Assembly: GCA_031772625.1 (NCBI GenBank)
Contig: CM062804.1
Span: 1,018,324,514 to 1,018,388,513, forward strand
Length of the DNA stretch: 64,000 nt
From: Pinus tabuliformis
Lineage: Eukaryota; Streptophyta; Pinopsida; Pinales; Pinaceae
Reading direction: 5' to 3'
The notes below the pieces were generated by a model. It searched no databases. It saw only the letters and a list, made by a program, of their open reading frames with translations, and was not told the origin of the DNA. Position 1 is the stretch's first letter. Each line of letters begins with the position of its first letter. The translations under genes and the position numbers were made by a program. This document shows, in pieces, positions 30,962 through 41,616 of this stretch.

Positions 30962-33900
30962 CTACAATATTTCAATGGGGCTTGGTGGCAAAACCATTGC
31001 ATGATCCATAGCGACTCTGCCTTCCGTGTCTTTCAAGGTGGATACCATATTGCATGTTGCTACAAACGGTACATTTCCTATGCAAATAGGAGGTGGTAGC
31101 GCGAAAGTTCCCATCATGGTGGGATCTTTCAACAGACCTACTCCAATATCCTGAATCGACCGGTCACTGCCATGGATCATAGGAACGCTTCCTGTAACCT
31201 GTGAACCATTAGGGAGGAAGTTTTGTTGATCGACGACCGTAATCCCTCCTTCAAAGGGGAATGTGATCTTCCTAAAATAAGTCGACACAACAGCTTGCAT
31301 GGCATAAATCCATGGCCTTCCCAGTAGGATGTTATAGTCAAGATTGCCATCGATGACTTCAACATCTATTTCTACTGTTTTGCCCCCTAGTTCAACTTTC
31401 AGGTTACTAAGGATACCGTAAGGGGTATATATCCTTCCGTCGAATGCTTTTAATGTTGTCGATGATCGCGACAAGGTTGGAGATCCTAAAGTTTTCCAGC
31501 AACTCATCGACATAATACATGTCGATGCTCCCTCATCAATAATCGTTCGATGAACTGTTTTGTTGAGGGCTTTCACTTGGACGAGGAAAGCTAGTTGAGC
31601 TGGTAACTGAGGATCATACCCTTTGTGATCAAAGGATACCAGATTAGAATCTTTAGGATCCACCCCACCAATTGCTGATAACAATGCCTGCCTTTGGGAT
31701 GGGCAATGTTGTAGTACCTCAAGATTCGACATAGCAGATGGCGATTGCGCCAAATCTTCCACTATGTTATAATGCTGTGCCGCTCTGGCACGAGGATTAA
31801 ATGTCGACTTGTGTACTACTCCCTTTGGCGATTTTATCGTTAATTCATGCGTGATGGGGGGTACAACTTCTGCCGAAGTTGTTGTCGAACTGCTAGGTTG
31901 ATCTTTACCTTTATCGTTCGACACCTGTGGATTCCCGTAATCTTTGTTCCTTGTCGAAATCAAAGCATCATTTTGCTGTTTTGAAACCGACAACATAAGC
32001 ACTTGAGATGGGGAAGCGTTTCCGCTATCAACCAGATTTTGACCTGGGTTAGGAAATGGATCATTTGACACAGTTGAGGTATGAGGACTCTTAAAGAACC
32101 TCTTCAGCTCAGCTTTGAATGGGCAATTCTTAGTGGTATGATCCTTCTCATCGCATATTTGACATGGATTAGGTTTCCTATTCCCAGGAGGGTTCGAAGA
32201 ATTTTTCTTAGGGGATGACTCACCTTGTTTATTCTTCTTCCCTTTGTTTTGCTTCTTCTTGCTCCCTGGTTGATTGGTTTCTTTGCCCTTATCTGTCGAT
32301 ACGGCATTTACTTCCGAAGCAAGAATTTCTTCATGCGCATTTTGATTCGAATCCTTACGGGCCTTCTTTTGATTGGCCTTTTTCGGATTCGAGTTTGCCG
32401 TGCCAATCACGCCATCGCCGGCATGAGAGTCACTATTCGATTTAGGAGGAGGAGGGATTGAAAACTCTGGTCTAGGGGCGTCTGGTATCTTGTCATAGAG
32501 CGTGCCGGACTGAGTATATACTAAGTCCAAATATTGCGCACGAGCAATAACCTGCTCTTCTGTTACGACTCCTCCCTTCGCCACATCTTTCGTTATGGCC
32601 AGAAGTAACGACTTTATAAACCACTCAGCTAAAAGCTGATCAGGAACATACGTTTTAACCATTCTTCGTCGACGTCGCCACTCATGTATATGATCTGATA
32701 TATGAGTTGCGGTTGTCTGCTTGAAGTTGGTCAATATCTCTATTCCCGTTTCATACCTTATTGGTAATTGAAAGTGGGTTAAGAATGTCGTGGCAAGGGA
32801 GCTAAAATTGTCGAACGAAGCTCTTGGCAATTCTATATACCATTTCGCCGCTGGACCTGTCAATGTCCTCTGAAAGAGGCGAAGCCTTATCGAATCATCA
32901 TTTAAAGTGTTCGACGAACACCATAGATGAAATGTCATCACATGATTCGACGGGTCTTCACCTGGATTTCCATTGAATTTAGGAATGTCGGATGGAAGTT
33001 TGTGCGGGATTACTGGCCACCATGGGGCGTAAGCAATTGGATCATTGGTTAACCGATGTAAATCAGGCAACTCTAAAGTCGCCACGAATGGTAATTGTTG
33101 ATTCAAGTTAGGGGAAGCGTAACCAGGGTACGATGGAATTGCGTGAACAGTTGGTCTTTGCATACCAGCATAATGGAGTTGATGTTGGTATGATTGATAC
33201 GGTTGATGGACTTGACCACTATAAAGTGGTTGATTTTGACCATTTTGGATATATGGTTGTCCAGTATTCACAAAGATTTGCTGTTCAAAACCTTGGTACA
33301 CTTGTTGGAATTGTGGCTGTTGGTATTGCACTATCCACGGTTGCGATACCATGGGTTGTTGTGCTACACTAACCATTGGACCAAGATGTGGGGTAATTGT
33401 ACCCGATTGTACTTGTGTCGCCCCACCAGTAGGCGATTGTGGTTGGGTCGCAGGGTCAAGGGGATGTTGCATGAGAACCTGAGAAATCTGAGGTTGACAT
33501 ACAACAGGCATCATTTGAACTTGCGACACGGTTACAATAGCCGGCGTAGTTGGGATGTTCGTCATAGGTACACACTGTTGCATAGAATATACAACTCTTG
33601 GTGGTTGGGATAGCATAGGTACCCAAGTACTCGTTGCAATTCCACCATAACTTGAATAAGGTTGAGAACTCCCGTATGGGTACCCTCCCGGAGGGGGTAA
33701 TGAAAGGGCATACTGCCCCCCATACGGTGGTAATCCAGAACTCAAGGCAATTGATTGTCCTGGAGGACTGGATGGCCTAAATTGATTCCCAAAAGGGTCA
33801 ATTTGATGAGTCTCACCATAAGAGTTACCAGACATTACTCCGGAACAAACAGGAACAGACCATACTGTCGAGATAGTCCCTTGGTGGACTCCTTCTAGCG

Positions 33901-34567
33901 ATTGAGAGCTAGTTGGGACAGATGGTATGCCGGCGAACATTGTTGGATCTGCAGCAGGTAGTTCTGCCGTCGCCGTGTCATTCGACACAGTCCTAGATGT
34001 CGACGGTTGTTCAGACATTTTGAGTCTATCCAATTGATTGCCTAGTGATTCCACAGGAACTTCCACTGGTGATGGACAAACTTCTGTTGTAGCAGGAAAT
34101 AGAGTGACCCCTACTCCAAAATGAGTTGGAGTGGATACTTGCGGTTCCTCTATAATTTCCTCTATCGCAATCAGACCAGGTGGAAGAGGAAGACTGTCAG
34201 GTCCGTAAAAGATTTCCGGTGCCGAAGAAGGGGTTGTATCGACAGCGACAGATGTTTGAGGAACAAAACTCTCTGGACCGGTTACAGATGGAACTGGTTC
34301 AGTTATACAAGTATTTGCCCCCAGACTAGGATCAGTATTACTGTCCTTCTGTGGCGGTTGAACTTCTTCTATAGAGGCAGGGTTTCCGGAAATGTTTGGA
34401 GTAACCAGAATCTCAGATGTTGTTGGAACACTCGTTCTAACTTTTAAAGGAGATTTTGAACTGGTTCGACGAGCTCGTTTTGCCCGGACTGTTTTTGACT
34501 CCGGAGACAAAGACGGTTGACTCGCAAGCCTCCGCGAACGACGGATATTCAATTGACTTTCTTCCAC
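30962..34567 (-). CDS. Nested Gypsy gag-protease, 1201 codons, looks whole
   Basis: The basic N-terminus (NIRRSRRLASQPSLSPESK) is followed by about 450 residues rich in Pro, Gln, Tyr and Ser. The capsid-type gag domain lies at about 525-690 (IPKFNGNPGEDPSNHVMTFH, TGPAAKWYIELP, FLTHFQLPIRYETG, LLAEWFIKSL), a Lys-rich linker at about 720-790, a CX2CX4HX4C zinc knuckle at about 802 (CQICDEKDHTTKNCP), and aspartic protease at about 1000-1110 (IIDEGASTCIMS, NILLGRPWIY). The product would form particles, package RNA and process the polyprotein. The unusually long Pro/Gln-rich N-terminus is a noteworthy feature. Confidence 0.9.
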   Translation of the reverse strand: MEESQLNIRRSRRLASQPSLSPESKTVRAKRARRTSSKSPLKVRTSVPTTSEILVTPNISGNPASIEEVQPPQKDSNTDPSLGANTCITEPVPSVTGPESFVPQTSVAVDTTPSSAPEIFYGPDSLPLPPGLIAIEEIIEEPQVSTPTHFGVGVTLFPATTEVCPSPVEVPVESLGNQLDRLKMSEQPSTSRTVSNDTATAELPAADPTMFAGIPSVPTSSQSLEGVHQGTISTVWSVPVCSGVMSGNSYGETHQIDPFGNQFRPSSPPGQSIALSSGLPPYGGQYALSLPPPGGYPYGSSQPYSSYGGIATSTWVPMLSQPPRVVYSMQQCVPMTNIPTTPAIVTVSQVQMMPVVCQPQISQVLMQHPLDPATQPQSPTGGATQVQSGTITPHLGPMVSVAQQPMVSQPWIVQYQQPQFQQVYQGFEQQIFVNTGQPYIQNGQNQPLYSGQVHQPYQSYQHQLHYAGMQRPTVHAIPSYPGYASPNLNQQLPFVATLELPDLHRLTNDPIAYAPWWPVIPHKLPSDIPKFNGNPGEDPSNHVMTFHLWCSSNTLNDDSIRLRLFQRTLTGPAAKWYIELPRASFDNFSSLATTFLTHFQLPIRYETGIEILTNFKQTTATHISDHIHEWRRRRRMVKTYVPDQLLAEWFIKSLLLAITKDVAKGGVVTEEQVIARAQYLDLVYTQSGTLYDKIPDAPRPEFSIPPPPKSNSDSHAGDGVIGTANSNPKKANQKKARKDSNQNAHEEILASEVNAVSTDKGKETNQPGSKKKQNKGKKNKQGESSPKKNSSNPPGNRKPNPCQICDEKDHTTKNCPFKAELKRFFKSPHTSTVSNDPFPNPGQNLVDSGNASPSQVLMLSVSKQQNDALISTRNKDYGNPQVSNDKGKDQPSSSTTTSAEVVPPITHELTIKSPKGVVHKSTFNPRARAAQHYNIVEDLAQSPSAMSNLEVLQHCPSQRQALLSAIGGVDPKDSNLVSFDHKGYDPQLPAQLAFLVQVKALNKTVHRTIIDEGASTCIMSMSCWKTLGSPTLSRSSTTLKAFDGRIYTPYGILSNLKVELGGKTVEIDVEVIDGNLDYNILLGRPWIYAMQAVVSTYFRKITFPFEGGITVVDQQNFLPNGSQVTGSVPMIHGSDRSIQDIGVGLLKDPTMMGTFALPPPICIGNVPFVATCNMVSTLKDTEGRVAMDHAMVLPPSPIEIL

Positions 34568-36259
34568 GATTGCGGATTACTCGATCAACTAAAATATAAA
34601 GGGGAAAATTTGTGTTTCCGATCTGAATGAATTTTATTAGACGCTTTTAGACATAACTTTGCTTTTTCATGTTTTAAGAGTCGAGAAAAAGCTAAAGATG
34701 ACTCTAGTCTCCTTCGATGTATTAACGAGCCCGAAGTGACAAATGCTCAGTTGGACTTTTTCAGTTATAGAGTTTGAAAAAGGCCAAAAGAAACTGCTCT
34801 AGAGATCTAGGCAGAGGGTGTGCCAAACCTTTCGCAAAACCACGGAATACGTTTTACGGTACGTGTGGTCAATCTTCGTGAATGCTGTGTTCACTGCATT
34901 GCGATCAGTAGGGCGGCCGACACGGCTTCCTAAGGATAAAGGCTTTGTTCCTATAGGGGTCTCCCAATATATACGCGACGGTACGTGGGAGCACAAGTCC
35001 GTATTAGTGCCACCGACTCTCAGGAGGAATCACCCACCTTCGTAGAGATCGACAGTCACTATGTTTAACGATGCCGGAACACGTCTCTAGCTTAGACCTC
35101 TATGTGTTTGTGTTATGTTTCAATGCGTTGTTAGGTTCATTCAGTATATTTTAAGTTGATCTTTTTAAAGTTTGCCTTTCAAGGTTCACCACGAGATGTA
35201 TATGACAAATTCCTAAATGCAGCCTAAGATGAGAAGCAAGCTTTTTCAAATCTTTTTGACTGATGAAAATCTTAACTACTGAGGGAGAAGAAAGGCATAT
35301 CTTTTCACACAGTTCATACAGCACAAACTAATGCACTTTCTCCTAAATCATCATGCAAACTTTTTCAAATGCAAAATGCACAATGCATGTATTTTCTTTT
35401 CCCTTTCTTAATGTTGATGTATTACAAAAAGAAAGTTGTTATATAACTTTGATTTCGATTTAAAGCGAAAACAAACAAGCTTGTCCAAAATCAAAAGACA
35501 CCTTAAGATTTACTTGTTTAATCACTGGAAATACATGAAATCAAACCATAATGATGAAAGTAAAAAGACTAATCAGCTATGGACAGCAAACAAGCTAACT
35601 CTTTAGACCAGCAAAATGCCTAACACAGGTTCAGATCTAAGAGGCCAAAGCAAGACTAGTTCACTTTCGTTATGGGAAATTGTAAATGATGTAAGAAATA
35701 CAAAAGAACAAGTACAATTTCGTTATATAACAGAGGCGGAATGATGGCAAGTAAGGTTGGTTTCAGAACAGGTACAAGACTGTAACTGGCTGCAAAATCT
35801 ATAGTGAAAACAGGCAAGAAAAAGGGAGGAAACCCCAAATGCACAAGGCAAAATTGGGCCAACGCAGGTGCTGCACAGCCAGTCTGGCTCTCAGCGCAGG
35901 TAGCCCCTTCGGGACCTGCGTTGCAAAGCAGGTAGCCTGTGTACTACCTGCTTTGGAAAATGAAAGTTGCGTTTTCTCAGTTTCCGGGTCACAATTTTCT
36001 CAAAAATTCACAGTTTTTGCTCAAATCAGAAGCTATCAGTCAAGCACACACTAAGGGATGACAAGGAAGATGAAAAGCTATCACTAAGGGCTTACAAGGA
36101 TCCTTGTAGATCAGCTCTTCAAATCATGAACATACTCAGAAATGAGCTACAGTAGCTGCCCTCTACTTTGCTTTTGATATAGTCAAAAGCTTTTCGATTT
36201 GGTACTCTTTTGTTCAGGAAATGAATAGCAAAATACTACAAACAATCAAACAGATACGA
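34568..36259 (-). other. 5' leader of nested Gypsy with conserved block and hairpins
   Basis: 34640-35010 is about 93-95% like 57010-57360 of the fifth Gypsy by eye and contains a 65-codon minus-strand frame (34996-34799) kept open in both. 35100-35620 is AT-richer and also shared. 35895-35920 (cgcaggt...acctgcg with an inner ccc-ttc-ggg) and 35926-35953 (aagcaggtag...ctacctgctt) are strong hairpins. The first is identical in the fifth Gypsy (58253-58278). These are good candidates for RNA packaging or dimerisation sites (inference). Confidence 0.65.
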
Positions 36260-36277
36260 TCCCCAGCGGAGTCGCCA
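36260..36277 (-). other. Primer-binding site of nested Gypsy, Arg-tRNA type
   Basis: Minus strand TGGCGACTCCGCTGGGGA, three bases from the LTR. It complements the 3' end of plant tRNA-Arg(ACG), the primer described for Ogre-type elements. Confidence 0.85.
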
Positions 36278-36280
36278 GTT

Positions 36281-37333
36281 TGTTGTAGGGAAAAGTATCC
36301 GACTCGGATGACCCTATCCCACTCTAAGGGTGATAGTACCTCAGCAACAACTGTAAAGAAAACTACTTAAGGTTTACTTCTTTATGAAAGCAAGAGAGAA
36401 TGAAGGAATGCACTAACCGTTGCCTTGCGCTTAATGTCGAATCCAAACTCTTCTCTTTGTTGCTTGCTCCCAGCTTCTTGCTCTTTTGCCGGCCCAACTA
36501 CAATGAGATCCTGCAAAATAACAAAGAAGGAAACTACAAGAAGCATGCAATCATAACTGATTCAAGGATTAGCATAAATCAAATATACAATCATTACAAT
36601 ACATCATTGAAGCAAATGCATATAGAAGAACCTCAATAGCTTTTATTAATGGAAGAAGTAAAGTTCTGAGAAGGTTACAACCATTGAAGGCCCCAATCCA
36701 GCAACACCTCCCAGCAGAAAGAATTTCTGCTCTTCACCTCCTTCAAGCAATCACCCAATAGTTCTATAGTGAAACCAACAGCATATCATTACTTTGCACA
36801 AAATTCCAGCCTCCTGAGCTCATAGGAGAGAGCTCAATATATAGATGAATTGAGAAAGGATGAGTCAACTTGCAACTGATGTGTAGCTGCCTTGTGTCCT
36901 CTCTCTCTTCAGTTGATCTTCAGTTCTTGAGTCCACTTGGAGAACCTTGCTTCCACTTGGAGAAACAGAGCCTCTGACTCATCACAAGGCGAAATCCCTA
37001 ATCCAAGTGTCATTTTTGGAAGATTCCAGAGCAATGACTCAGTGTGCCACTTGTCCCATCTCGCTCAGCGCAGGTGGCCTTTGTTCTACCTGCTTTGCAA
37101 CGCAGGTACACCATGGAGGAGTTGAGTTTCAGCGCAGAAGCCTAGTGGAGCACCTGCTTTGATTTCAGGATTGCTTGTTTTTGAGTGTTTTCAGGTGGAG
37201 AACTGATCTGAGAGCTGTTGGTTTGCTGACCTTGTTCCTCTAGGGGTAGGAACATCATGTTTAGGGACTTTGGATCCCTTGGATTATTGACAATTCATGC
37301 CTGATGCTGTAAGGCACAAAATGGTCTATAACA
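36281..37333 (-). repeat. 5' LTR of nested Gypsy, with promoter
   Basis: 1053 bases, about 99% like 22335-23387. TATA-like CTATATAT on the minus strand at about 36838-36845, downstream of a gag-ctc-rich stretch. Transcription would run toward lower coordinates through gag. Confidence 0.95.
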
Positions 37334-37338
37334 TTATC

Positions 37339-37920
37339 CAACTACCTTTTGCAAAATATGATCCATTTTAGGTAAGGGATAGTTGCCTTTTAGGGAAACT
37401 TTGTTAAGGTTTCTGAAATCTATACACAGTCTTATTTCACCTATTTTCTTCCTAGTTGGTACAATGTTGGAAACCCACTTAGAGTGCCTAAGAGGAACTA
37501 TGATTTTGGAATCATACATCCTTTTGATTTCTTTCTCAATTAAAGGCATAAAAACTAGATTTATTCTATGAAGTTTTGTTTAAAAGGTTTCTTATCTTTC
37601 TTAATTGGAATTTTATGTTGTATGATTTCAGTTTCATATGTTTTAAGATCTTCATAGATCCAGGCAAAAGCATCATTAAATTCTTTGAATAAAGAAATAT
37701 ACTTTTGTTTTTCAGCTGTTGGGATTGATTTAGACAATTTAATGATTTTTGGGCCTTTTTCAGTACCTAAATTACAGTCTTCCACTGCTATTCCTGAGGG
37801 CTCAATATTAGGCTTTTTAGCCACATCATTAAAATCAAATAGCTCTTCTAATGGAGCTAGATCTCTAGGAAAAATATTATCTTTAAGCTGGAGTGTTTCA
37901 AACTCTTCTTTTTCTGGGTA
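37339..37920 (-). pseudogene. Outer Gypsy RT, N-terminal part
   Basis: Minus-strand segments read KYISLFKEFNDAFAWIYEDL and KWVSNIVPTRKKIGEIRLCI then DFRNLNKVSLKGNYPLPKMD, the first RT motifs of Gypsy elements. It stops at the insertion point of the nested Gypsy; the palm motifs continue at 22240 and below. Fossil. Confidence 0.85.
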
Positions 37921-37923
37921 AAT

Positions 37924-39696
37924 TTAGAGTAATTCTGGTTTATTTACAACTTTATCTAAGGGAGTATTTACATCTAAATTGTCTAGTTGCCTTTCTGGAT
38001 GGGAATGTTCAATAATTTGACTATCTTCTTTAGATTCCAAATCAATATTGTCATCTTGAAATTCATTTTTGGATTGTAGGAAACTCTCAATTTGCTTATC
38101 ATTTTCAAATGCCTGCCAATATCTTATGTTATCAAGTACAACTGGTTTGCGTTTTACCTCCAATACATATTCTTGATTGGGATAAGGCATTTTGCAAGAG
38201 CTGGCTAAAAAAGCCAAATTGTTTGGAATGATGTTTTGTTTTCTAGGAATTGCAGAAAGGTCATATTCAAGGAAACTTTCTAGGAAGTCCAGCACATCAT
38301 TTTTGTATGCTCTCATCCTAGGATGTTTGGCCAAATATTCTCCTTTAATTTGTTTAATAATTAATTCGGCATCCCCTTGAATAGAAATTCTTTTAGCACC
38401 TAACTTTTTTAACAATTGCAAACCTAGAATGAGGGCTTCATACTCTGCTATGTTATTAGTGCATTGAAAATTAAGCCTATATGAGTGACCCTCAGCATGA
38501 TTATTTCTTGTATTAACCACCCAAATTCCTGCTCCAGCACCATCCTTGCTGCAAGAGCCATCAAAACTCATGTTCCAAAGAGGTTTAGGAGGAGTTTTCA
38601 GTTCTGTTATTTGTGTTTGGGCTAGGTCTATTTTAGAAACCTCATTCTCAACAGTGATTACTTGATTGTTGATATCCCCATCATTGTAAAGAATAAATGA
38701 ATCTAAATTTGAATGAACAAAATAAAGTGGATAATTTTGAGGTCTGTCTTGAGTACTCACCATAAATTTCATTAAAGTTTCCCTATACAGTCTCCTTTGC
38801 TGCCCAAAAACTGGTATGGTAGCAAAGGTCATGTCCATTTGTAGGGTTCCTTGTAATTTTTCTCCCCATGAGCATGACAACAACATGCCATACTTAGGGG
38901 GAATGTTTGCAACCACTATATCCATCACTAGACTTTTAGCAGGGATTTGGGCTAAAGTAACACATAAGTCTTTGATAAGACCTAGGCATCTAACTTTGCT
39001 AGAATCAAAGGAGTAAAAGTCTTTGTAGGGTCTAGTAATGTCAAGTCCTAATTTCTCCATCACAGCTTTAGGCATTAAATTATGGGATGCACCTGAATCT
39101 AGCATAGAATTATGGAGAATTTTATCATGAATATTCAAACTGACATAGAATGGAGGGACTCCTCCTTCTTGTGGTTTGCCTTCAACTTCCAGCCCAAATA
39201 AGAGTTCAGGTTGGTCATCATTCAAATTTACAGAGTTAGTGTTTTCCCCAATGTTTAAGGCTTTCATTACTTGGGGTCTGTACATGTTTTTTTTCATTAA
39301 CTCTGTGAGAGGAATAGGGATTTTTAATTTTTCCAGTTCATTCTCAATATTGAAAGATGTTTGATTCTTACTTAAGTTAGGAAGTTCAACTTTCTCTGTA
39401 ATTTGTTTTATGATAGGTTCTTTTTGTTGACTGGTGGTTGGGACATCTGTTTGAGTGGTTTTAGAAACAATGTTAGAAACCTTTTTGACAAGGGTTTCTA
39501 CCTTTTTCTTGCGAAAATTGTCCATAGTTTTCCTAGAAAGACTATTTGTGGTTTTCCTAGGTTCATTTTTAGATGACTTCGTAGCAAGTTGTTCTAAGAT
39601 TTTGGCATTGGGAGTGTCTGCATTCTTTTTTGCTTCTAAGGTTGTACTACCTATGGACTTCCATTGTGGAATTTTCGAACCCTTGTTTGTATTCAT
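37924..39696 (-). pseudogene. Outer Gypsy protease followed by an extra RNase H domain
   Basis: One open stretch of 590 residues. The aspartic protease lies at about 185-300 (MLDSGASHNLMPKAVMEKLG). An RNase H-like fold follows at about 373-505 (WNMSFDGSCSKDGAGAGIWV, NNIAEYEALILGLQLLKKLG, ISIQGDAELIIKQIKGEYLA), with the acidic residues of that superfamily in place (D in SFDGS, E in AEYEA, D in QGDAEL). It resembles the archaeal-type RNase H of plant Tat elements, but lies before RT instead of after. A charged tail rich in Asp, Glu and Gln leads toward RT. Fossil, but this section reads open throughout. Confidence 0.75.
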
Positions 39697-40079
39697 CTGA
39701 CTCTTCAGAATCCAATTCAGTCTAGGCTATGAGAAAAAGTCACTACTCCTCTTGAGTGAGGAAAACTGTTTCATCATCATTAATCCCCAACGGATTTATT
39801 TGATTATCATCCAAATATTCCACAATATTACCCTCATCACCTGTGTAATTTTCCGGACAAGGAGGTCAAACCTGCTAGTCTGGACCCTTTTGTTCTCTTT
39901 GTTTAATTTGGGGAACATTCCTTCTAAAGTTTTGGTTTCTAGTTTGGGGGACATTTTGGTTTTCTCTTGCTTGAGTTTGGTCATTAAGGTTCACTCTTTG
40001 CATTATTTGATTTACTACTTTGACTAAGTTATCAATCTTATGATCAACAACAGAAGTAGAAGATTCTTATTTTACGGTA

Positions 40080-40360
40080 ACTCTGTGTTTAGACTTCATT
40101 TTTAATTTTTTGGCTAGGATGTGAGCTTCAACTTTAATTGCATTTTCTTCCATTTCTTCCAAAGTTGTCGTGTCTCTCTCTCTCTAAGTTGATATTCCAT
40201 ATCTACATCGAAACCATCTGGAAAATAAATCATGGCTAGACCAGGGGAGGGCTTGATGTCTTGTGGAATGGCGTTGTAAATAGTATTAAATTGTTCACAA
40301 TATTCTTCCACATTTTTTAATTTTTAATTTTAATTTTTACTTTTTAATTTTATTTTATTT

Positions 40361-40414
<54 letters not shown>

Positions 40415-41220
40415 TTATTTTATTTTATTTGATTTATTTATTATTTTTTTCTTTTTTTCTTTTTTTTTTTCTGTTAGAAGTTGAAGTGGACTCTTCTTGA
40501 TCTCCCATCTAGCTAAGAAAGTTTGATGGAAAGCATCAAGGTTGGCTATGCTTCCTGTAGGTAAACCCCTAAGCCATTTCTTGACATCACCTCCAAAACT
40601 TTGGGCAAACAATCTCATTTTAACATCAGCTTCATCTACTTCTTGAAGGTCAAATACGTCATTCATCTTGTCTACATGTTGTTGGGCAATATAAGCATCA
40701 GTGTTATCAAAGGTCACAATTTTTTATTAATAATCTCCAGGCATAGCATTCAGCTGGGCTAGCAACACCAAAGGTGCATACCTTCATCCTATAATTGTTC
40801 TGGAAGATTGACTTAAAGATGGACCTAGTGTAGGTGTAGTTTTGATAGCTATAGGTATAGTAGGCACAACAATTTGGGAAACCAAAGGTGAGGAGGTTGA
40901 TACTATGGAGTGAGTAGGACTGGGGAGTTGTAGACGAACTGATTGGGAGGATTGACTAGACAAAAAGGCTATTGCAACTGTTAAGGCAGAAAATTCAACA
41001 GACTGTTGAATAAAGCCTTCTTCAATATCTTGGTCCAACACTGAAACTAGACCTTGAAGTTTGTGAAATTGTTGTAAAGATTCAAAATCAGTATCTGTTT
41101 CAAGGAGTTGGTTTTGGGGTATATATGGTTGCAATATGGCTTTATCTATGACAGTTTGATCTACAAAAGCCTCAGACTTTGACCTAAACAAACTTTGCTG
41201 GGAAGGAAAATCAAATTATA
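40080..41220 (-). pseudogene. Outer Gypsy gag remnant
   Basis: Minus-strand segments: FESLQQFHKLQGLVSVLDQD (about 41080), then the capsid-type region FDNTDAYIAQQHVDKMNDVF, VKMRLFAQSFGGDVKKWLRG and LDAFHQTFLARWEIKKSP (about 40715-40480), and NTIYNAIPQDIKPSPGLAMI (about 40290). The order is that of Gypsy gag. A microsatellite lies between the last two. Fossil, several breaks. Confidence 0.75.
40315..40470. repeat. T/A-rich low-complexity tract with (TA)n
   Basis: Tracts of ttttattttatt flank about 22 TA units (40366-40410). Expanded inside the outer gag remnant. Confidence 0.9.
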
Positions 41221-41595
41221 TATCTTGTGAAGTTTCAAATTTCTCTGGGAGAGAATTAGACCTGGACAAAGGAATATTCTCAGGGAGAGAACTGAATCTA
41301 GACAGAGGACTATTACTATCTTGACTCTCGGTAAATATTTTCTTTCTCACCAATTTTTCAGGGTTATCTACAATTTCAGCAAAGTTGGGATTAGGATGAG
41401 ATTTAGTGTAAATTCTTTTGGGAGCCAGGGCTATGAAAAATCATCACACAAAAATTAAAAGTAGAATCAATAATACAGTAAATATATACAAAATAACAAC
41501 CTCAAATAATGTATTTCATAACGATACAACAATTGATTATTGAAATACTGATTTAAAGCCAAGGAAAAACAATGTTTTGGATTAAAATGTCTTCT
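41221..41595 (-). other. Leader of outer Gypsy
   Basis: Between gag and the primer-binding site on the minus strand; AT-rich, with a weakly repeated segment near 41240-41320 (gggagagaattagacctggac / gggagagaactgaatctagac). No gene. Confidence 0.4.
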
Positions 41596-41613
41596 TCCCC
41601 AGTATGGTCGCCA
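41596..41613 (-). other. Primer-binding site of outer Gypsy
   Basis: Minus strand TGGCGACCATACTGGGGA, three bases inside the LTR edge, in the same geometry as the sites at 36260, 50510 and 58619. Related to the Arg-tRNA type but with several differences. Confidence 0.65.
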
Positions 41614-41616
41614 CCA

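Larger units (their letters stand above)
22335..37333 (-). mobile_element. Nested Gypsy: 15-kb Tat/Ogre-like element, nearly whole
   Basis: Two LTRs of exactly 1053 bases flank an interior with, on the minus strand, primer-binding site, 1.7-kb leader, gag-protease (1201 codons), RT-RNase H-integrase, an extra RNase H, then an antisense ORF and a 2.2-kb non-coding region. It sits in the RT of the outer Gypsy. Flanking bases atatc (22330-22334) and ttatc (37334-37338) are the target duplication with one mismatch. LTRs differ at about 11 of 1053 positions by eye, so it is young for such a genome (a few million years, depending on the rate assumed). It looks close to whole, with perhaps one to three breaks. 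Confidence 0.9.

Noticed and set aside
33133-34447. Several + strand frames opposite the gag of the nested Gypsy
   Set aside because: They are shadows of the gag-protease frame on the other strand, with no domain of their own.
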